From an uncultured Collinsella sp. (GTDB lineage Bacteria > Actinomycetota > Coriobacteriia > Coriobacteriales > Coriobacteriaceae), in the NCBI GenBank assembly GCA_900754075.1, contig CAAEBN010000017.1, positions 1 to 64,000 on the forward strand: DNA of 64,000 nt, in the 5' to 3' direction. The notes beneath the pieces were generated by a model. It saw only the letters and a program-made list of their open reading frames with translations, made no database searches and was not told the DNA's origin. The first letter of the stretch is position 1. Each line of letters begins with the position of its first letter. The translations under genes and the position numbers were made by a program. Below, piece by piece: positions 14,362 to 23,167 of this stretch.

Positions 14362-17100
14362 ATGGCAGCAACGGATATCGAGCGCGGACTCTCGACCGCC
14401 GAGGTCGAGGAGCGCATCGCCGCCGGTAAGATCGACCGCAACATGGAGCTCAAGACCAAGTCGGTCCGCGAGCTCATCATCGAGAACCTCTGCACGCTGT
14501 TTAACTTGATCAACGTGGTCTTGGCGATTTTGGTGTTGCTGACCGGTTCGTTTAAGAATCTGACGTTCCTGTTCGTGGTGTTCTTGAACACGGCAATTGG
14601 CGTCATCCAGTCCATGCGTTCCAAGCGGATGGTCGACAAGCTTACGCTGCTCACCTCTAAGAAGGCCATCGCGGTGCGCGACGGCGCCGAGGTGGAGCTC
14701 GATCTGGACCAGATCGTTCTCGACGATATCATTCGCCTGGGGCGCGGTGACCAGATTCCCGCCGACGCCGTGGTAGTGTCGGGCGAGGCGCTCGTCAACG
14801 AGAGCCTGCTGACGGGCGAGAGCGACCTCATTAAGAAACAGCCCGGCTCCGAGCTCATGAGCGGTAGCTTTATCGACTCGGGCCTGCTGCGCGCCCGCGT
14901 GATCCATGTCGGCGCCGATAACTACGTGGCAAAGATCAACAACGAGGCCAAGTACGTCAAAAAGGTCAATTCCGAGATCATGAACGCGCTGAACGCCATC
15001 GTGCGGTTCGCGAGCATTATCATGATCCCGCTTGGTCTGGCGCTCTTTGCCTCGAGTGTGAGCGAGCTGTGGGATGCCGCGGGAACCCCGGGCGATAGCG
15101 CGCTTTCCTGGTGCTTCTCCGAGCTGCTGGCCGGTCGCGTGCCTTCTTCGGCGCTGCTCTCCACGGTGGGTGCCCTGCTGGGCATGATTCCGCAGGGCCT
15201 GGTGCTGCTGACCTCGTCGGTTCTCGCCATCGCCACGGTGCGCCTGGCGCGTCGCAAGGTGCTGGCACAGCAGCTCTACTGCATCGAGACGCTCGCGCGC
15301 GTCGACGTTTTGTGCCTGGACAAGACGGGCACCATTACCTCGGGCCGTATGGAGGTCGAGGGTACCTACCCGCTGCCTGTTGAGGGTGTTGGCTTTGGCG
15401 CGGACTCGGACGAGGCTGCTGTTCCCGTCGAGACCACGGTGCTCGACTTTGCGCTTGCCAACGTGGCACGTGCGACCTTGGCAGACGCCAACGAGACCTG
15501 CCAGGCGCTGCTCAACTACTACGCCGATCGTCCGGTCGAGGTGTCCGAGCCGCTGTCGGTCATTCCGTTCTCGTCGTCCAAAAAGTGGAGCGGCGCGTCG
15601 TTTGCGCAGGGCTCCTATGTGATGGGCGCCGCGCAGTTTGTGCTCTCGGACCGTGTGTTTTCACAGGTCGAGAACCGTGTCGCCGAGCTTGCCGATACCT
15701 GCCGCGTGCTTGTGGTGGCGCGCGTGGACGGCTTTACGCCCGACGGTGATATGGTGGGCGAGGCCGAGCCCGTGGGCTTTGTGACCATCCGCGATGAGAT
15801 TCGCACCTCGGCAGCCGAGACTATCGGCTACTTTAACGAGCAGGGCGTGACCCTCAACGTGATCAGCGGCGACGACCCGCGTACGGTGTCGTCGATCGCG
15901 CGCGTGGTGGGCGTGCCGGGCGCCGACGCTTACGTGGACGCTACGACGCTCGATACGCCGTCCAAGATTGATGCGGCAGTGGACCGTTACCACGTCTTTG
16001 GGCGTGTGACGCCGCAGCAGAAGCGCGAGCTCGTACAGGCGCTCAAACGCCGCGGGTACACCGTGGCCATGACGGGCGACGGCGTCAACGACGTACTGGC
16101 GCTCAAGGAGGCCGACTGCTCCGTGGCGATGGCCGCCGGCTCCGATGCCGCGCGCAATGTGGCCGAGATCGTGCTCGTCGATAACGACTTTGCCTCGATG
16201 CCCGCTGTGGTGGCCGAGGGCCGTCGTTCTATCAATAACCTGCAGCGCTCTGCCGCGCTCTTTCTGACCAAGACGCTGTTCTCGATGGGCCTGGCGGCGC
16301 TGTGCATCGCGCTGCCGCCGTATCCCTTTGAGCCCATTCAGATGACGCTCATCAACTTCTTCTGCATCGGCGCGCCGGGATTTGTGCTGGGCCTGGAGCC
16401 CAACAACGCCCGCGTGAAGGGGTCGTTCTTGACCAACGTGCTTAAGCGTGCGCTGCCGGCGTCGATTGCGGTCATTTTGGCTGCGGCTCTCGATATCTTT
16501 GTGGCACGCGTATTTGGCTTTAGCCAGCTTACGCTTTCGACCATGTGCCTGCTCACGTCGTGCGCGGCGAGTGTCAGCCTGATCTGGCGCATCTCGCAGC
16601 CGCTCACGCCCTTGCGCGTGGTGCTTTTCGTGTTTGTCGTCGCCGGTATTTTGACGGGCGTTATCGGGTTCCCGGGACTGCTGTCCATCGCCAACTTGTC
16701 GATGGGTCAGATGGTCATCTTGGCGGTTATCGTCGTCATTACCTGCGCGGTTTTCTTTAAGCTTGCCACGATGATGGACTCGCTTAAGCCCCGTCGCCGT
16801 CATGCGGCTACCGGCTTTGGACGTGGCGTGCGCGTTCGCCTGGGTCGCGGCGGCGGCAAGGTGAGCTCGACGGGATCGACCGCCGAGCGTTTTGCCAAGC
16901 GCGTTGCCGCCGATATGGCGCAGCGCCGTGAGAGCCGCACTGCTCGCGAGGCCGAGGCACACGCACTCGAGGGCGTGGCCCAGACCCAGCCCAAGAAAAA
17001 GAAGAGTGCCGGTGCCAAGCGCTCCCGCGTGACCAAATCGGCCCAGGGCATCAAGGTATCGATGCCCAGCAAGAAGAATAAGCCCGTAAAGAAAGACTAG
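14362..17100 (+). CDS. CtpE-like cation-translocating P-type ATPase
   Basis: Membrane pump of the P-type ATPase superfamily, most like actinobacterial CtpE (linked to calcium handling in mycobacteria). Visible motifs: LLTGES in the actuator domain near residue 150, the phosphorylated Asp in CLDKTGT near residue 320, KWSGASF-like nucleotide site, GDGVND near 572 and paired transmembrane helices before and after the soluble domains. The last ~90 residues are a Lys/Arg-rich cytoplasmic tail (PKKKKSAGAKRSR, then SKKNKPVKKD) unusual for the family. ATG 14362 is chosen with GGGACG upstream; ATGs at 14314, 14347 and 14350 are possible, but the first lies inside the tRNA terminator. The transported ion cannot be fixed from sequence. 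Confidence 0.9.
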   Translation: MAATDIERGLSTAEVEERIAAGKIDRNMELKTKSVRELIIENLCTLFNLINVVLAILVLLTGSFKNLTFLFVVFLNTAIGVIQSMRSKRMVDKLTLLTSKKAIAVRDGAEVELDLDQIVLDDIIRLGRGDQIPADAVVVSGEALVNESLLTGESDLIKKQPGSELMSGSFIDSGLLRARVIHVGADNYVAKINNEAKYVKKVNSEIMNALNAIVRFASIIMIPLGLALFASSVSELWDAAGTPGDSALSWCFSELLAGRVPSSALLSTVGALLGMIPQGLVLLTSSVLAIATVRLARRKVLAQQLYCIETLARVDVLCLDKTGTITSGRMEVEGTYPLPVEGVGFGADSDEAAVPVETTVLDFALANVARATLADANETCQALLNYYADRPVEVSEPLSVIPFSSSKKWSGASFAQGSYVMGAAQFVLSDRVFSQVENRVAELADTCRVLVVARVDGFTPDGDMVGEAEPVGFVTIRDEIRTSAAETIGYFNEQGVTLNVISGDDPRTVSSIARVVGVPGADAYVDATTLDTPSKIDAAVDRYHVFGRVTPQQKRELVQALKRRGYTVAMTGDGVNDVLALKEADCSVAMAAGSDAARNVAEIVLVDNDFASMPAVVAEGRRSINNLQRSAALFLTKTLFSMGLAALCIALPPYPFEPIQMTLINFFCIGAPGFVLGLEPNNARVKGSFLTNVLKRALPASIAVILAAALDIFVARVFGFSQLTLSTMCLLTSCAASVSLIWRISQPLTPLRVVLFVFVVAGILTGVIGFPGLLSIANLSMGQMVILAVIVVITCAVFFKLATMMDSLKPRRRHAATGFGRGVRVRLGRGGGKVSSTGSTAERFAKRVAADMAQRRESRTAREAEAHALEGVAQTQPKKKKSAGAKRSRVTKSAQGIKVSMPSKKNKPVKKD

Positions 17101-17111
17101 CCCCAACGCCT

Positions 17112-17188
17112 CCCTAAGTTGCGGTGAAATAGGGACTGTTTAAGCGTTTTAACCTCCTATTCAGTCCCTATTTCACCGCAACTTAGGG
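17112..17188. repeat. Perfect 27-bp intergenic inverted repeat
   Basis: CCCTAAGTTGCGGTGAAATA plus GGGACTG (17112-17138) is matched exactly by its reverse complement at 17162-17188 around a 23-nt loop. It lies 12 nt after the ATPase stop and could terminate transcription, but it lacks a U-tract and resembles the other long palindromes in the window. Confidence 0.8.
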
Positions 17189-17286
17189 GTGAGCGGCGAT
17201 GTTGAATTGGTGCCTTGCGCTTGTGGGGCCGTGTCGATGTTATGCTCTAACCTCAATTGTTTGAATTGCTTCGGAAAGAGGATGCC

Positions 17287-18441
17287 GTGATCTGCCCGCA
17301 TTGCTTAAAGAACATCGAGGACGGCGCCTCGTTCTGCCCCTATTGCAACGCATACGTTGGTCCTGGCGATGGCCCCGAGCATACCGAGTTCGTGTTCTGC
17401 GACGGCTGCGGCGCCCGTCTGTCCCCGCATGACCGTACCTGTCCCAAGTGTGGACGCCCCGCGCCGGGCATCCTTTCCGAGGACGCGGCCGCATCCGACC
17501 TGGCCGCAGGGCGCACGGCCGGCTTTCCGCGCCTGACGCAGGAGCAGATCGATACCGAGGTACCCCACGCGCCGGCATCTGCCGCCGCGGTGCTCTCCGA
17601 CGCAGCCGACCCCAACGAGACCTGCGTGCTGCCTGCCTTTGATAAGGACTTTGGCATCCCCAAGGTCGATATCCCCACGCCGGTGTCCCTGCGCGATGGT
17701 GCTCAGCCTAAAAAGCAAAAGCCCAAGCGCAAGGTCCATCCCGACGAGGATGCCTATCACAAGCACAAGCGCCATATCCCCAAACCGCTCATCGTCATCG
17801 CGGTGCTCGCCGCCGTGTGCGGTGGTGCCTATTGGTTTGTGACTGCCGATCCCATGGGCGTCATGCCCGGCTTCTGCGACCAGTTTGGCCAGGCCGCCAA
17901 GACCACCTTCCCGTCGCGCCAAAAGGGCGAGGCAACCGAGAAAGAGTCCACGCAAGAGGATGCGTCCGAGGTCGTTCAGGAGGAGACCGTCTTAACCGAC
18001 GACCAGCTCTACACCAGGCTCGACGGCCTGTACCAGACCATCGTGTCGTACAGCGACGATGACCAGATCGGCGAGGTCATCGATTCGTTTAATAACGGCT
18101 ATCTGCGTACGCCGCTCTCCACCCGCCAGGAGCTGTCGCAGAGCGCCTATGCCCTGCGCGATCAGATTAAAAAGACCCAGGATGAGCTCAATAACCTCAA
18201 GGTTCAGGACGACACGGTCTATGCGGAGGACATCGATCATCTAAAGCAGCTTGCCCAGTGGATGTACGAGCGTGTCGACGTGATCTGCCAGAGTTGGGAT
18301 ATCTCGCTGTCCATTCCCGACGGCGAGTCGCTGAGCGCCCGTCAGAGCGAGATCCTGGCGCCCATCGCACAAGGCGGCAACAGCGCGCTTAACCAGTACG
18401 ACGCCAACGTGAGCGCCTGGAGGCCGCAGCAGCGTTCGTAA
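17287..18441 (+). CDS. Zinc-ribbon single-pass membrane protein, function unknown
   Basis: The 384-residue product begins with two zinc-ribbon knuckle pairs (CPHC/CPYC within the first ~25 residues and CDGCG/CPKCG by ~60). A disordered Pro/Ala-rich and basic linker follows, then one hydrophobic helix around residues 166-186 (LIVIAVLAAVCGGAYWFV). A ~190-residue, probably extracytoplasmic, helical domain completes it. The GTG start at 17287 has AAAGAGG upstream; an ATG at 17257 in the same frame lacks a site. The topology (zinc ribbon inside, helical domain outside) suggests a sensor or envelope scaffold, but I recognise no specific function. It is followed by a cyclophilin and a TPR membrane protein. 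Confidence 0.85.
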   Translation: MICPHCLKNIEDGASFCPYCNAYVGPGDGPEHTEFVFCDGCGARLSPHDRTCPKCGRPAPGILSEDAAASDLAAGRTAGFPRLTQEQIDTEVPHAPASAAAVLSDAADPNETCVLPAFDKDFGIPKVDIPTPVSLRDGAQPKKQKPKRKVHPDEDAYHKHKRHIPKPLIVIAVLAAVCGGAYWFVTADPMGVMPGFCDQFGQAAKTTFPSRQKGEATEKESTQEDASEVVQEETVLTDDQLYTRLDGLYQTIVSYSDDDQIGEVIDSFNNGYLRTPLSTRQELSQSAYALRDQIKKTQDELNNLKVQDDTVYAEDIDHLKQLAQWMYERVDVICQSWDISLSIPDGESLSARQSEILAPIAQGGNSALNQYDANVSAWRPQQRS

Positions 18442-18546
18442 TTTGTTGCCCTCCGGCGGCATAACCTGCGTGCGCAATTGATGGAAGCCCGTGCTTATTG
18501 CTACAATTCGTACAAATATGCTTTAAACGCACGAGGAAGGAACCAC

Positions 18547-19089
18547 ATGTTTGGTTTTAAGAAAGAGCTCTATACGCCCGAGTACCAGCTCGTCGGTGAC
18601 GAGTGCGCGGTGATCGAGACGTCGAAGGGCACCATCAAGGTCAAGTTTGACGGTGAGGGCGCCCCCATCCATGTGGCGAACTTTTGCGAGCTTTCCACGA
18701 TGGGCTTCTATGACGGCCTTAAGTTCCATCGCTACGTGCCCGGCTTTGTGATCCAGGGCGGCGACCCCAATACCCGCGATATGTCCGGCGCCGACGTCGC
18801 TGCCGGCCTTGAGGGTCCCGATGGCATGCCCGGTACCGGCGGCCCCGGCTACTGCATCAAGGGTGAGTTTGCCACCAATCCGCGCAACAGCCATGTTGAC
18901 GGCGCGCTTGCTATGGCCCGCTCCATGGATCCCGATTCCGCGGGCTCGCAGTTCTATTTCTGCCTGGGTGCCCAGCACAACCTCGACTCCGGCTATACCG
19001 TCTTTGGCACCACGGTCGAGGGCCTCGATGTCATCTCGCAGCTGCGCGCCGGCGACGAGATCGTTCATGTCGAGATCGTTCACGAGTAA
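18547..19089 (+). CDS. Cyclophilin-type peptidyl-prolyl cis-trans isomerase
   Basis: Folding catalyst of the cyclophilin family, 180 residues. Family segments are TSKGTIKVKF, the active-site FHRYVPGFVIQGGDP, GGPGYCIKGEF, LAMARSMDPDSAGSQFYFC and YTVFGTTVEGLDVI. No signal peptide or membrane segment is seen, so it is probably cytoplasmic. The ATG at 18547 has GAGGAAGGAAC upstream; an earlier in-frame ATG (18478) adds unrelated residues. It ends 11 nt before the TPR gene and is likely co-transcribed with it. Confidence 0.93.
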   Translation: MFGFKKELYTPEYQLVGDECAVIETSKGTIKVKFDGEGAPIHVANFCELSTMGFYDGLKFHRYVPGFVIQGGDPNTRDMSGADVAAGLEGPDGMPGTGGPGYCIKGEFATNPRNSHVDGALAMARSMDPDSAGSQFYFCLGAQHNLDSGYTVFGTTVEGLDVISQLRAGDEIVHVEIVHE

Positions 19090-19100
19090 AGGGGACTTCC

Positions 19101-20396
19101 TTGAATAGCCAGCTGATCCAACAGGGCCGCGCCGCTTATCGCGCGGGTGATTTTTCCGCTGCCGCCCAGATGCTTGGCGCGGCAAAGACTCCCAACGAGA
19201 TCATGGGTGAGGCCGACCACCTGCGCGGCAACGCCTTGATGCATCTTGGCATGTACGCCGAGGCCGCCGAGGCCTACGCTGCCGCCCTCAACGACGGCGC
19301 CTATGGCAAGCGCGGCGCCCTGCTCACCAACCGCGGCAAGGCACTCGCCGCGGTGGGCGACTACGCCACGGCTGCCCAGGCGTTCTCTGCAGCTACCCAG
19401 GACGCTTCCTACGCCACGCCTTTTAAGGCCTACCTGGGTCTGGGCAACGCGCTGTTCCAGTCGGGCGACTATGCCAACGCCGGTACCGCCTTCCGTCAGG
19501 CTGCCATCGACGGCGCCAACCCGGCTCCTGCCGCCGCCCTCGGCGATCTGGGCCGCTGCTTCATCAAGCTCGGCCGCCCCGCGGACGCCGTTGAGACCTA
19601 CCGCACGGCTATCGACTTTGCCGGCCCGCGCGACGATACGCGCGCCCTCAACGCCGGCATGGGCCAAGCGCTTTCCGCCGCCGGCCGTCCCTCCGATGCG
19701 CTCGATGCCTTTAACGCCGCTACCGCCGATGGCATCTACCAGCTCACGCCCGAGCAAGCCGACGAGCTTGCCCGCGTGCACGACTCGCTCGCCGCGCTTT
19801 CGGCCCAGACGGCCATGTCCACGGCTCCGGCTCCCGCGATGGACGCTCCCGCTGTCGACCCGCTCGATCCCACGGGCGCGACCGGTCAGTTTATGCCCGA
19901 CCCCTCTGACACCGGCTTCTTTACGCTGTCTGAGTCCGAGATGGTCCAGCAGGACCGTAAACAGGCCAAGGTTCGTCGTCGCCATCGCCACACGGGTCTT
20001 AAGATCTTCCTGGTGCTGCTTCTGCTCATCGTGATCGCTGCCGGCGGTCTTGGCTATGCTTATACGCGCGGCATGGGCTACCCCTCGCAGGAGTCCGTCA
20101 TCACCGACCTGTTCCAGGCTGCCGGTGACGGCGATACCGCCAAGGCCGAGTCCTGCCTGGCCTCGAGCCTGTCCGAGGATGCCAAGGCGATGATCATCTC
20201 CTCGATCCCGCAGGGCGCCACCGTTTCCATCGAGGGCATGGATCAATCCATGACCGAGACCACCGCCAAGGTGAAGGCTTCGCTGTCCAAGGGCGGCGAG
20301 CAGGAGTACACCGTTAAATTCGTGCGCTCCGACAACCATATCGGTTGGGCCGTTTCCTCCTTCGACATCGATTTTTCGGCCGCTGACAACCAGTAG
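19101..20396 (+). CDS. TPR-repeat protein with one membrane segment
   Basis: 431 residues starting at TTG 19101, with AAAGGGGAC ten bases upstream. Residues ~1-235 consist of alanine-rich tetratricopeptide-type helical repeats (for example MYAEAAEAYAAAL and DYANAGTAFRQA). A low-complexity Ala/Pro linker leads to a basic stretch (KVRRRHRHTG) and a single transmembrane helix around 300-320. The C-terminal ~110 residues resemble the small exported DUF4878-type fold (VITDLFQAAGDGDTAKAESC). The basic residues before the helix place the TPR part in the cytoplasm. Probably a scaffold joining cytoplasmic partners to the envelope; partners unknown. Confidence 0.85.
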   Translation: MNSQLIQQGRAAYRAGDFSAAAQMLGAAKTPNEIMGEADHLRGNALMHLGMYAEAAEAYAAALNDGAYGKRGALLTNRGKALAAVGDYATAAQAFSAATQDASYATPFKAYLGLGNALFQSGDYANAGTAFRQAAIDGANPAPAAALGDLGRCFIKLGRPADAVETYRTAIDFAGPRDDTRALNAGMGQALSAAGRPSDALDAFNAATADGIYQLTPEQADELARVHDSLAALSAQTAMSTAPAPAMDAPAVDPLDPTGATGQFMPDPSDTGFFTLSESEMVQQDRKQAKVRRRHRHTGLKIFLVLLLLIVIAAGGLGYAYTRGMGYPSQESVITDLFQAAGDGDTAKAESCLASSLSEDAKAMIISSIPQGATVSIEGMDQSMTETTAKVKASLSKGGEQEYTVKFVRSDNHIGWAVSSFDIDFSAADNQ

Positions 20397-20418
20397 TGAC
20401 CTTATGAGATTTGGCTCT

Positions 20419-20451
20419 GCCCGGCGCTTCACCGCAAGTGAGGTGCCGGGC
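20419..20451 (+). terminator. Hairpin after the TPR gene
   Basis: GCCCGGC and GCCGGGC arms (20419-20425 and 20445-20451) continue into CTTCAC/GTGAGG pairing. There is no U-tract, so this is a weak or factor-assisted terminator before mreB. Confidence 0.45.
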
Positions 20452-20511
20452 TTGCGCTAGTATGATGGGCTAGTAGTTTTCCAGCAATCATCCAACACAT
20501 CAGGAGTTGCG

Positions 20512-21555
20512 TTGTTTTCTTTGATGGATATGTTCTTCGGTAGCTATGCGGGCGATCTCGCCATCGACCTCGGCACCGCCAATACGCTCGTCTCTGTGCG
20601 CGGCAAGGGCATCGTCATCCGCGAGCCCTCCGTTGTCGCCATCGACAAGAACGACGAGCGCATCCTGGCAGTCGGCATCGAGGCCAAGCGCATGCTCGGC
20701 CGTACGCCCGGCAACATCGTGGCCGTTCGTCCCCTTAAGGACGGCGTCATCGCCGACTTCGATGTTACCGAGGCCATGCTTCGCTACTTTATCGACAAGG
20801 CTTCCGAGAAGCGCTATCCGTGGACTCCGCGTCCGCGCGTCGTCGTCTGCGTTCCCTCCGGCGTCACGTCGGTCGAGAAGCGCGCCGTCTTTGAGGCCAC
20901 GATCCAGGCTGGCGCTCGCCAGGCCTATCTGATCGAGGAGCCCATGGCGGCTGCCATCGGCGCCGACCTGCCCGTCGAGGAGCCCACGGGCTCCATGGTC
21001 ATCGATATCGGCGGCGGCACCACCGAGGTCGCCGTTATCGCTATGGGCGGTATTGTCGTGTCGCAGTCCATCCGCATTGCCGGCGACGAGTTCGACCAGG
21101 CCATCCTCACCCATGTTCGCGATGCCTACAACCTGGCTATCGGCGAGCGCACGGCCGAGGACATTAAGATCAAGGTCGGCTCCGCCGTGCCGCTCAAGGA
21201 TGAGCTCGACGTCGAGGTCAACGGACGCGACGTTATCACGGGCCTGCCCAAGACCGTGCGCATCGAGAGCGAGGAGATTCGTCGCGCGCTTAACAAGCCG
21301 CTCGACGAGATGGCCAAGGCCGTTAAGGACGCTCTGGACGCCACGCCGCCCGATCTTGCCTCGGACCTTATGTACTACGGCATTCTGCTGACCGGCGGCG
21401 GTGCGCTGCTGCGCGGCCTCGACGTGCGCCTGCGCGACGAGACCGGCGTTTCGGTCAACGTCAGCCCCACGGCGCTCGATAACGTCGTAAACGGCTGCGC
21501 CCGCGTGCTCGAGGCCAACGCCTTTGACGGTGGTTTCGTCCAAACCAATGCTTAA
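20512..21555 (+). CDS. mreB: Rod-shape-determining actin homologue MreB
   Basis: Actin-like filament protein that directs lateral wall synthesis with MreC, MreD, RodA and PBP2. The 347-residue product has the ATP-binding motifs AIDLGTANT (phosphate 1), VIDIGGGTTEVAVIA (phosphate 2) and LTGGGALLRGLD (adenosine). An N-terminal amphipathic stretch (LMDMFFG) could bind the membrane. It starts with TTG at 20512, six bases after CAGGAG. It is first of a five-gene elongasome operon, each gene a few bases from the next. Confidence 0.96.
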   Translation: MFSLMDMFFGSYAGDLAIDLGTANTLVSVRGKGIVIREPSVVAIDKNDERILAVGIEAKRMLGRTPGNIVAVRPLKDGVIADFDVTEAMLRYFIDKASEKRYPWTPRPRVVVCVPSGVTSVEKRAVFEATIQAGARQAYLIEEPMAAAIGADLPVEEPTGSMVIDIGGGTTEVAVIAMGGIVVSQSIRIAGDEFDQAILTHVRDAYNLAIGERTAEDIKIKVGSAVPLKDELDVEVNGRDVITGLPKTVRIESEEIRRALNKPLDEMAKAVKDALDATPPDLASDLMYYGILLTGGGALLRGLDVRLRDETGVSVNVSPTALDNVVNGCARVLEANAFDGGFVQTNA

Positions 21556-21576
21556 TTTCCAAAAGGTGGATTCCAT

Positions 21577-22575
21577 TTGGCACGATCTTCGGGTTTCTCT
21601 CCAAATCTGAATACCAAGCGACAATCAACGGGTATGCGCCCGTTGATTGTTTTCAGCCTGATTTCGGTGTTGCTGCTCACGTTTTATATCCGTGAGGGCG
21701 AGGCCGGGCCGATTCATGCCGTGCGCTCGGGTGTGACGACGATTACCTCGCCGGTGCGCTTTTTGGGGTCGGCCGTGGCGGCTCCCTTCAACGCGATCGG
21801 CAACGTGTTCTCCAACCTCACGGCTTCGCAGGAGTCGCTCGACGACCTTAAGAAGCAAAACGAGGTGCTCACCTCTAAGGTCGCCGAGCTTTCCGAGGCT
21901 CAAAAGACTGCCGAGCGCCTGGAGGGCCTGGTCGGGCTGCAATCGACCTACAACCTTAAGTCGACCGCTGCTCGTATCGTCGGTGCGTCGGGCGATGCCT
22001 GGACCTCGACCGTTACCATCGACAAGGGATCTGCCGACGGCCTGACCATCAACATGCCCGTGACGAGTTCTGCCGGTGTTATCGGCCAGATTATCGAGGT
22101 ATCGGCCAAGACCTCTACCGTGCGCCTGATTGGTGACGAGAACTCGGGCGTGTCGGCTATGGTGCAGGACACGCGTGCCCAGGGTATGCTGCAGGGCCAG
22201 CCCGATGGCACCCTGCGCCTTGAGTACGTGAGCGTCGACTCCGACGTCAAAGTGGGCGACATCATCGTGACCTCTGGCATTGGCGGCGTGTTCCCCAAGG
22301 GCCTGCCGCTCGGCACTGTTTCCTCGGTGGAGAAGTCGGCCAACGATGTGTATTACACCATCGTGGTGCGCGCTCAGACCACGGCCGAGAACAACGAGGA
22401 AGTGCTGGTCATTACCTCGCTGACCGACGAGCAGTCGGCCTCGGACGAGGACGTGAGCACGGCCAACAGCACGCCGCAGGGAACGTCGCGCGATGCTGCG
22501 ACCAAGACGAAGGACGAGAGCTCGGATGACAGTTCCGACACGTCCGAGACGACCGATTCCGGCTCGAGCGAATAG
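21577..22575 (+). CDS. mreC: Rod-shape-determining protein MreC
   Basis: Periplasm-facing elongasome scaffold of 332 residues. A membrane helix lies near 20-38 (MRPLIVFSLISVLLLTFYI), followed by a coiled coil around 85-115 (SLDDLKKQNEVLTSKVAELSE). The beta-rich MreC core then contains TSAGVIGQIIEVS and VTSGIGGVFPKGLPLG. The last ~50 residues are a Ser/Asp/Thr-rich disordered tail. It starts at TTG 21577 with AAAAGGTGG upstream and ends 12 nt before the mreD start. Confidence 0.95.
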   Translation: MARSSGFSPNLNTKRQSTGMRPLIVFSLISVLLLTFYIREGEAGPIHAVRSGVTTITSPVRFLGSAVAAPFNAIGNVFSNLTASQESLDDLKKQNEVLTSKVAELSEAQKTAERLEGLVGLQSTYNLKSTAARIVGASGDAWTSTVTIDKGSADGLTINMPVTSSAGVIGQIIEVSAKTSTVRLIGDENSGVSAMVQDTRAQGMLQGQPDGTLRLEYVSVDSDVKVGDIIVTSGIGGVFPKGLPLGTVSSVEKSANDVYYTIVVRAQTTAENNEEVLVITSLTDEQSASDEDVSTANSTPQGTSRDAATKTKDESSDDSSDTSETTDSGSSE

Positions 22576-22587
22576 GGGGGCATGTCC

Positions 22588-23154
22588 ATGGATCTACACG
22601 AGCAGGGGGCGAGCTCCCGCACGTTTGTAATCGCCGCCATTGTGTGCGTGTTGCTGCAGGCAGGCCTGGCGCCGCAGATCTCCATTGCGGGCGGTCGCGT
22701 CAACTTTATGATTATCCTGGTATGCCTGAGCGTGTTCTCGGGCGATCCCACGCGGGCTGTCGTCTGCGGTTTCTGCAGCGGTCTGTTCTATGATCTTTCC
22801 GCCGCCGTTCCGGTGGGCGTTATGTCGCTGCTGTTGACGGTGGGCAGTTTTGCCCTGGTGCACAGCGCTGCCGGTCAGACGAGCGGCTCCCCGAGCGCGC
22901 GCGGTATCACCGTGGGCGCCTTCGCGCTTGCCATCAACGTGGTCTACAGCATCATCTTGCTGTTTATGGGTCTGGAGACGAGCTTTGTGGTGGCTGTTTT
23001 TGGACACGCCCTGCCGTCTTCGATCCTGACGGGTCTGGTTGCCATTCCGTTTTTGATGTCCGGTGTCGTGCCGCAGTCTGGTTACGGATTCTCCGCACGC
23101 GGTGGTCATCAGACGGGCATGCGCTTTAAGCCCAAGACCCGCAAACTCAAATAG
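22588..23154 (+). CDS. mreD: Rod-shape-determining protein MreD
   Basis: Small polytopic membrane protein (188 residues) with about five hydrophobic helices and the family segment SVFSGDPTRAVVCGFCSGLFYDL. Its position between mreC and a PBP2 gene supports the call. Two ATGs are possible: 22588 has GGGGGG seven bases upstream, while 22582 is too close to it, so 22588 is preferred. The C-terminal tail is basic and faces the cytoplasm. Confidence 0.9.
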   Translation: MDLHEQGASSRTFVIAAIVCVLLQAGLAPQISIAGGRVNFMIILVCLSVFSGDPTRAVVCGFCSGLFYDLSAAVPVGVMSLLLTVGSFALVHSAAGQTSGSPSARGITVGAFALAINVVYSIILLFMGLETSFVVAVFGHALPSSILTGLVAIPFLMSGVVPQSGYGFSARGGHQTGMRFKPKTRKLK

Positions 23155-23167
23155 GGGAGGCTCATAG

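Noticed and set aside
15661..17106. 481-codon open frame on the minus strand
   Set aside because: Shadow of the P-type ATPase gene; His/Arg-rich with no recognisable domain.
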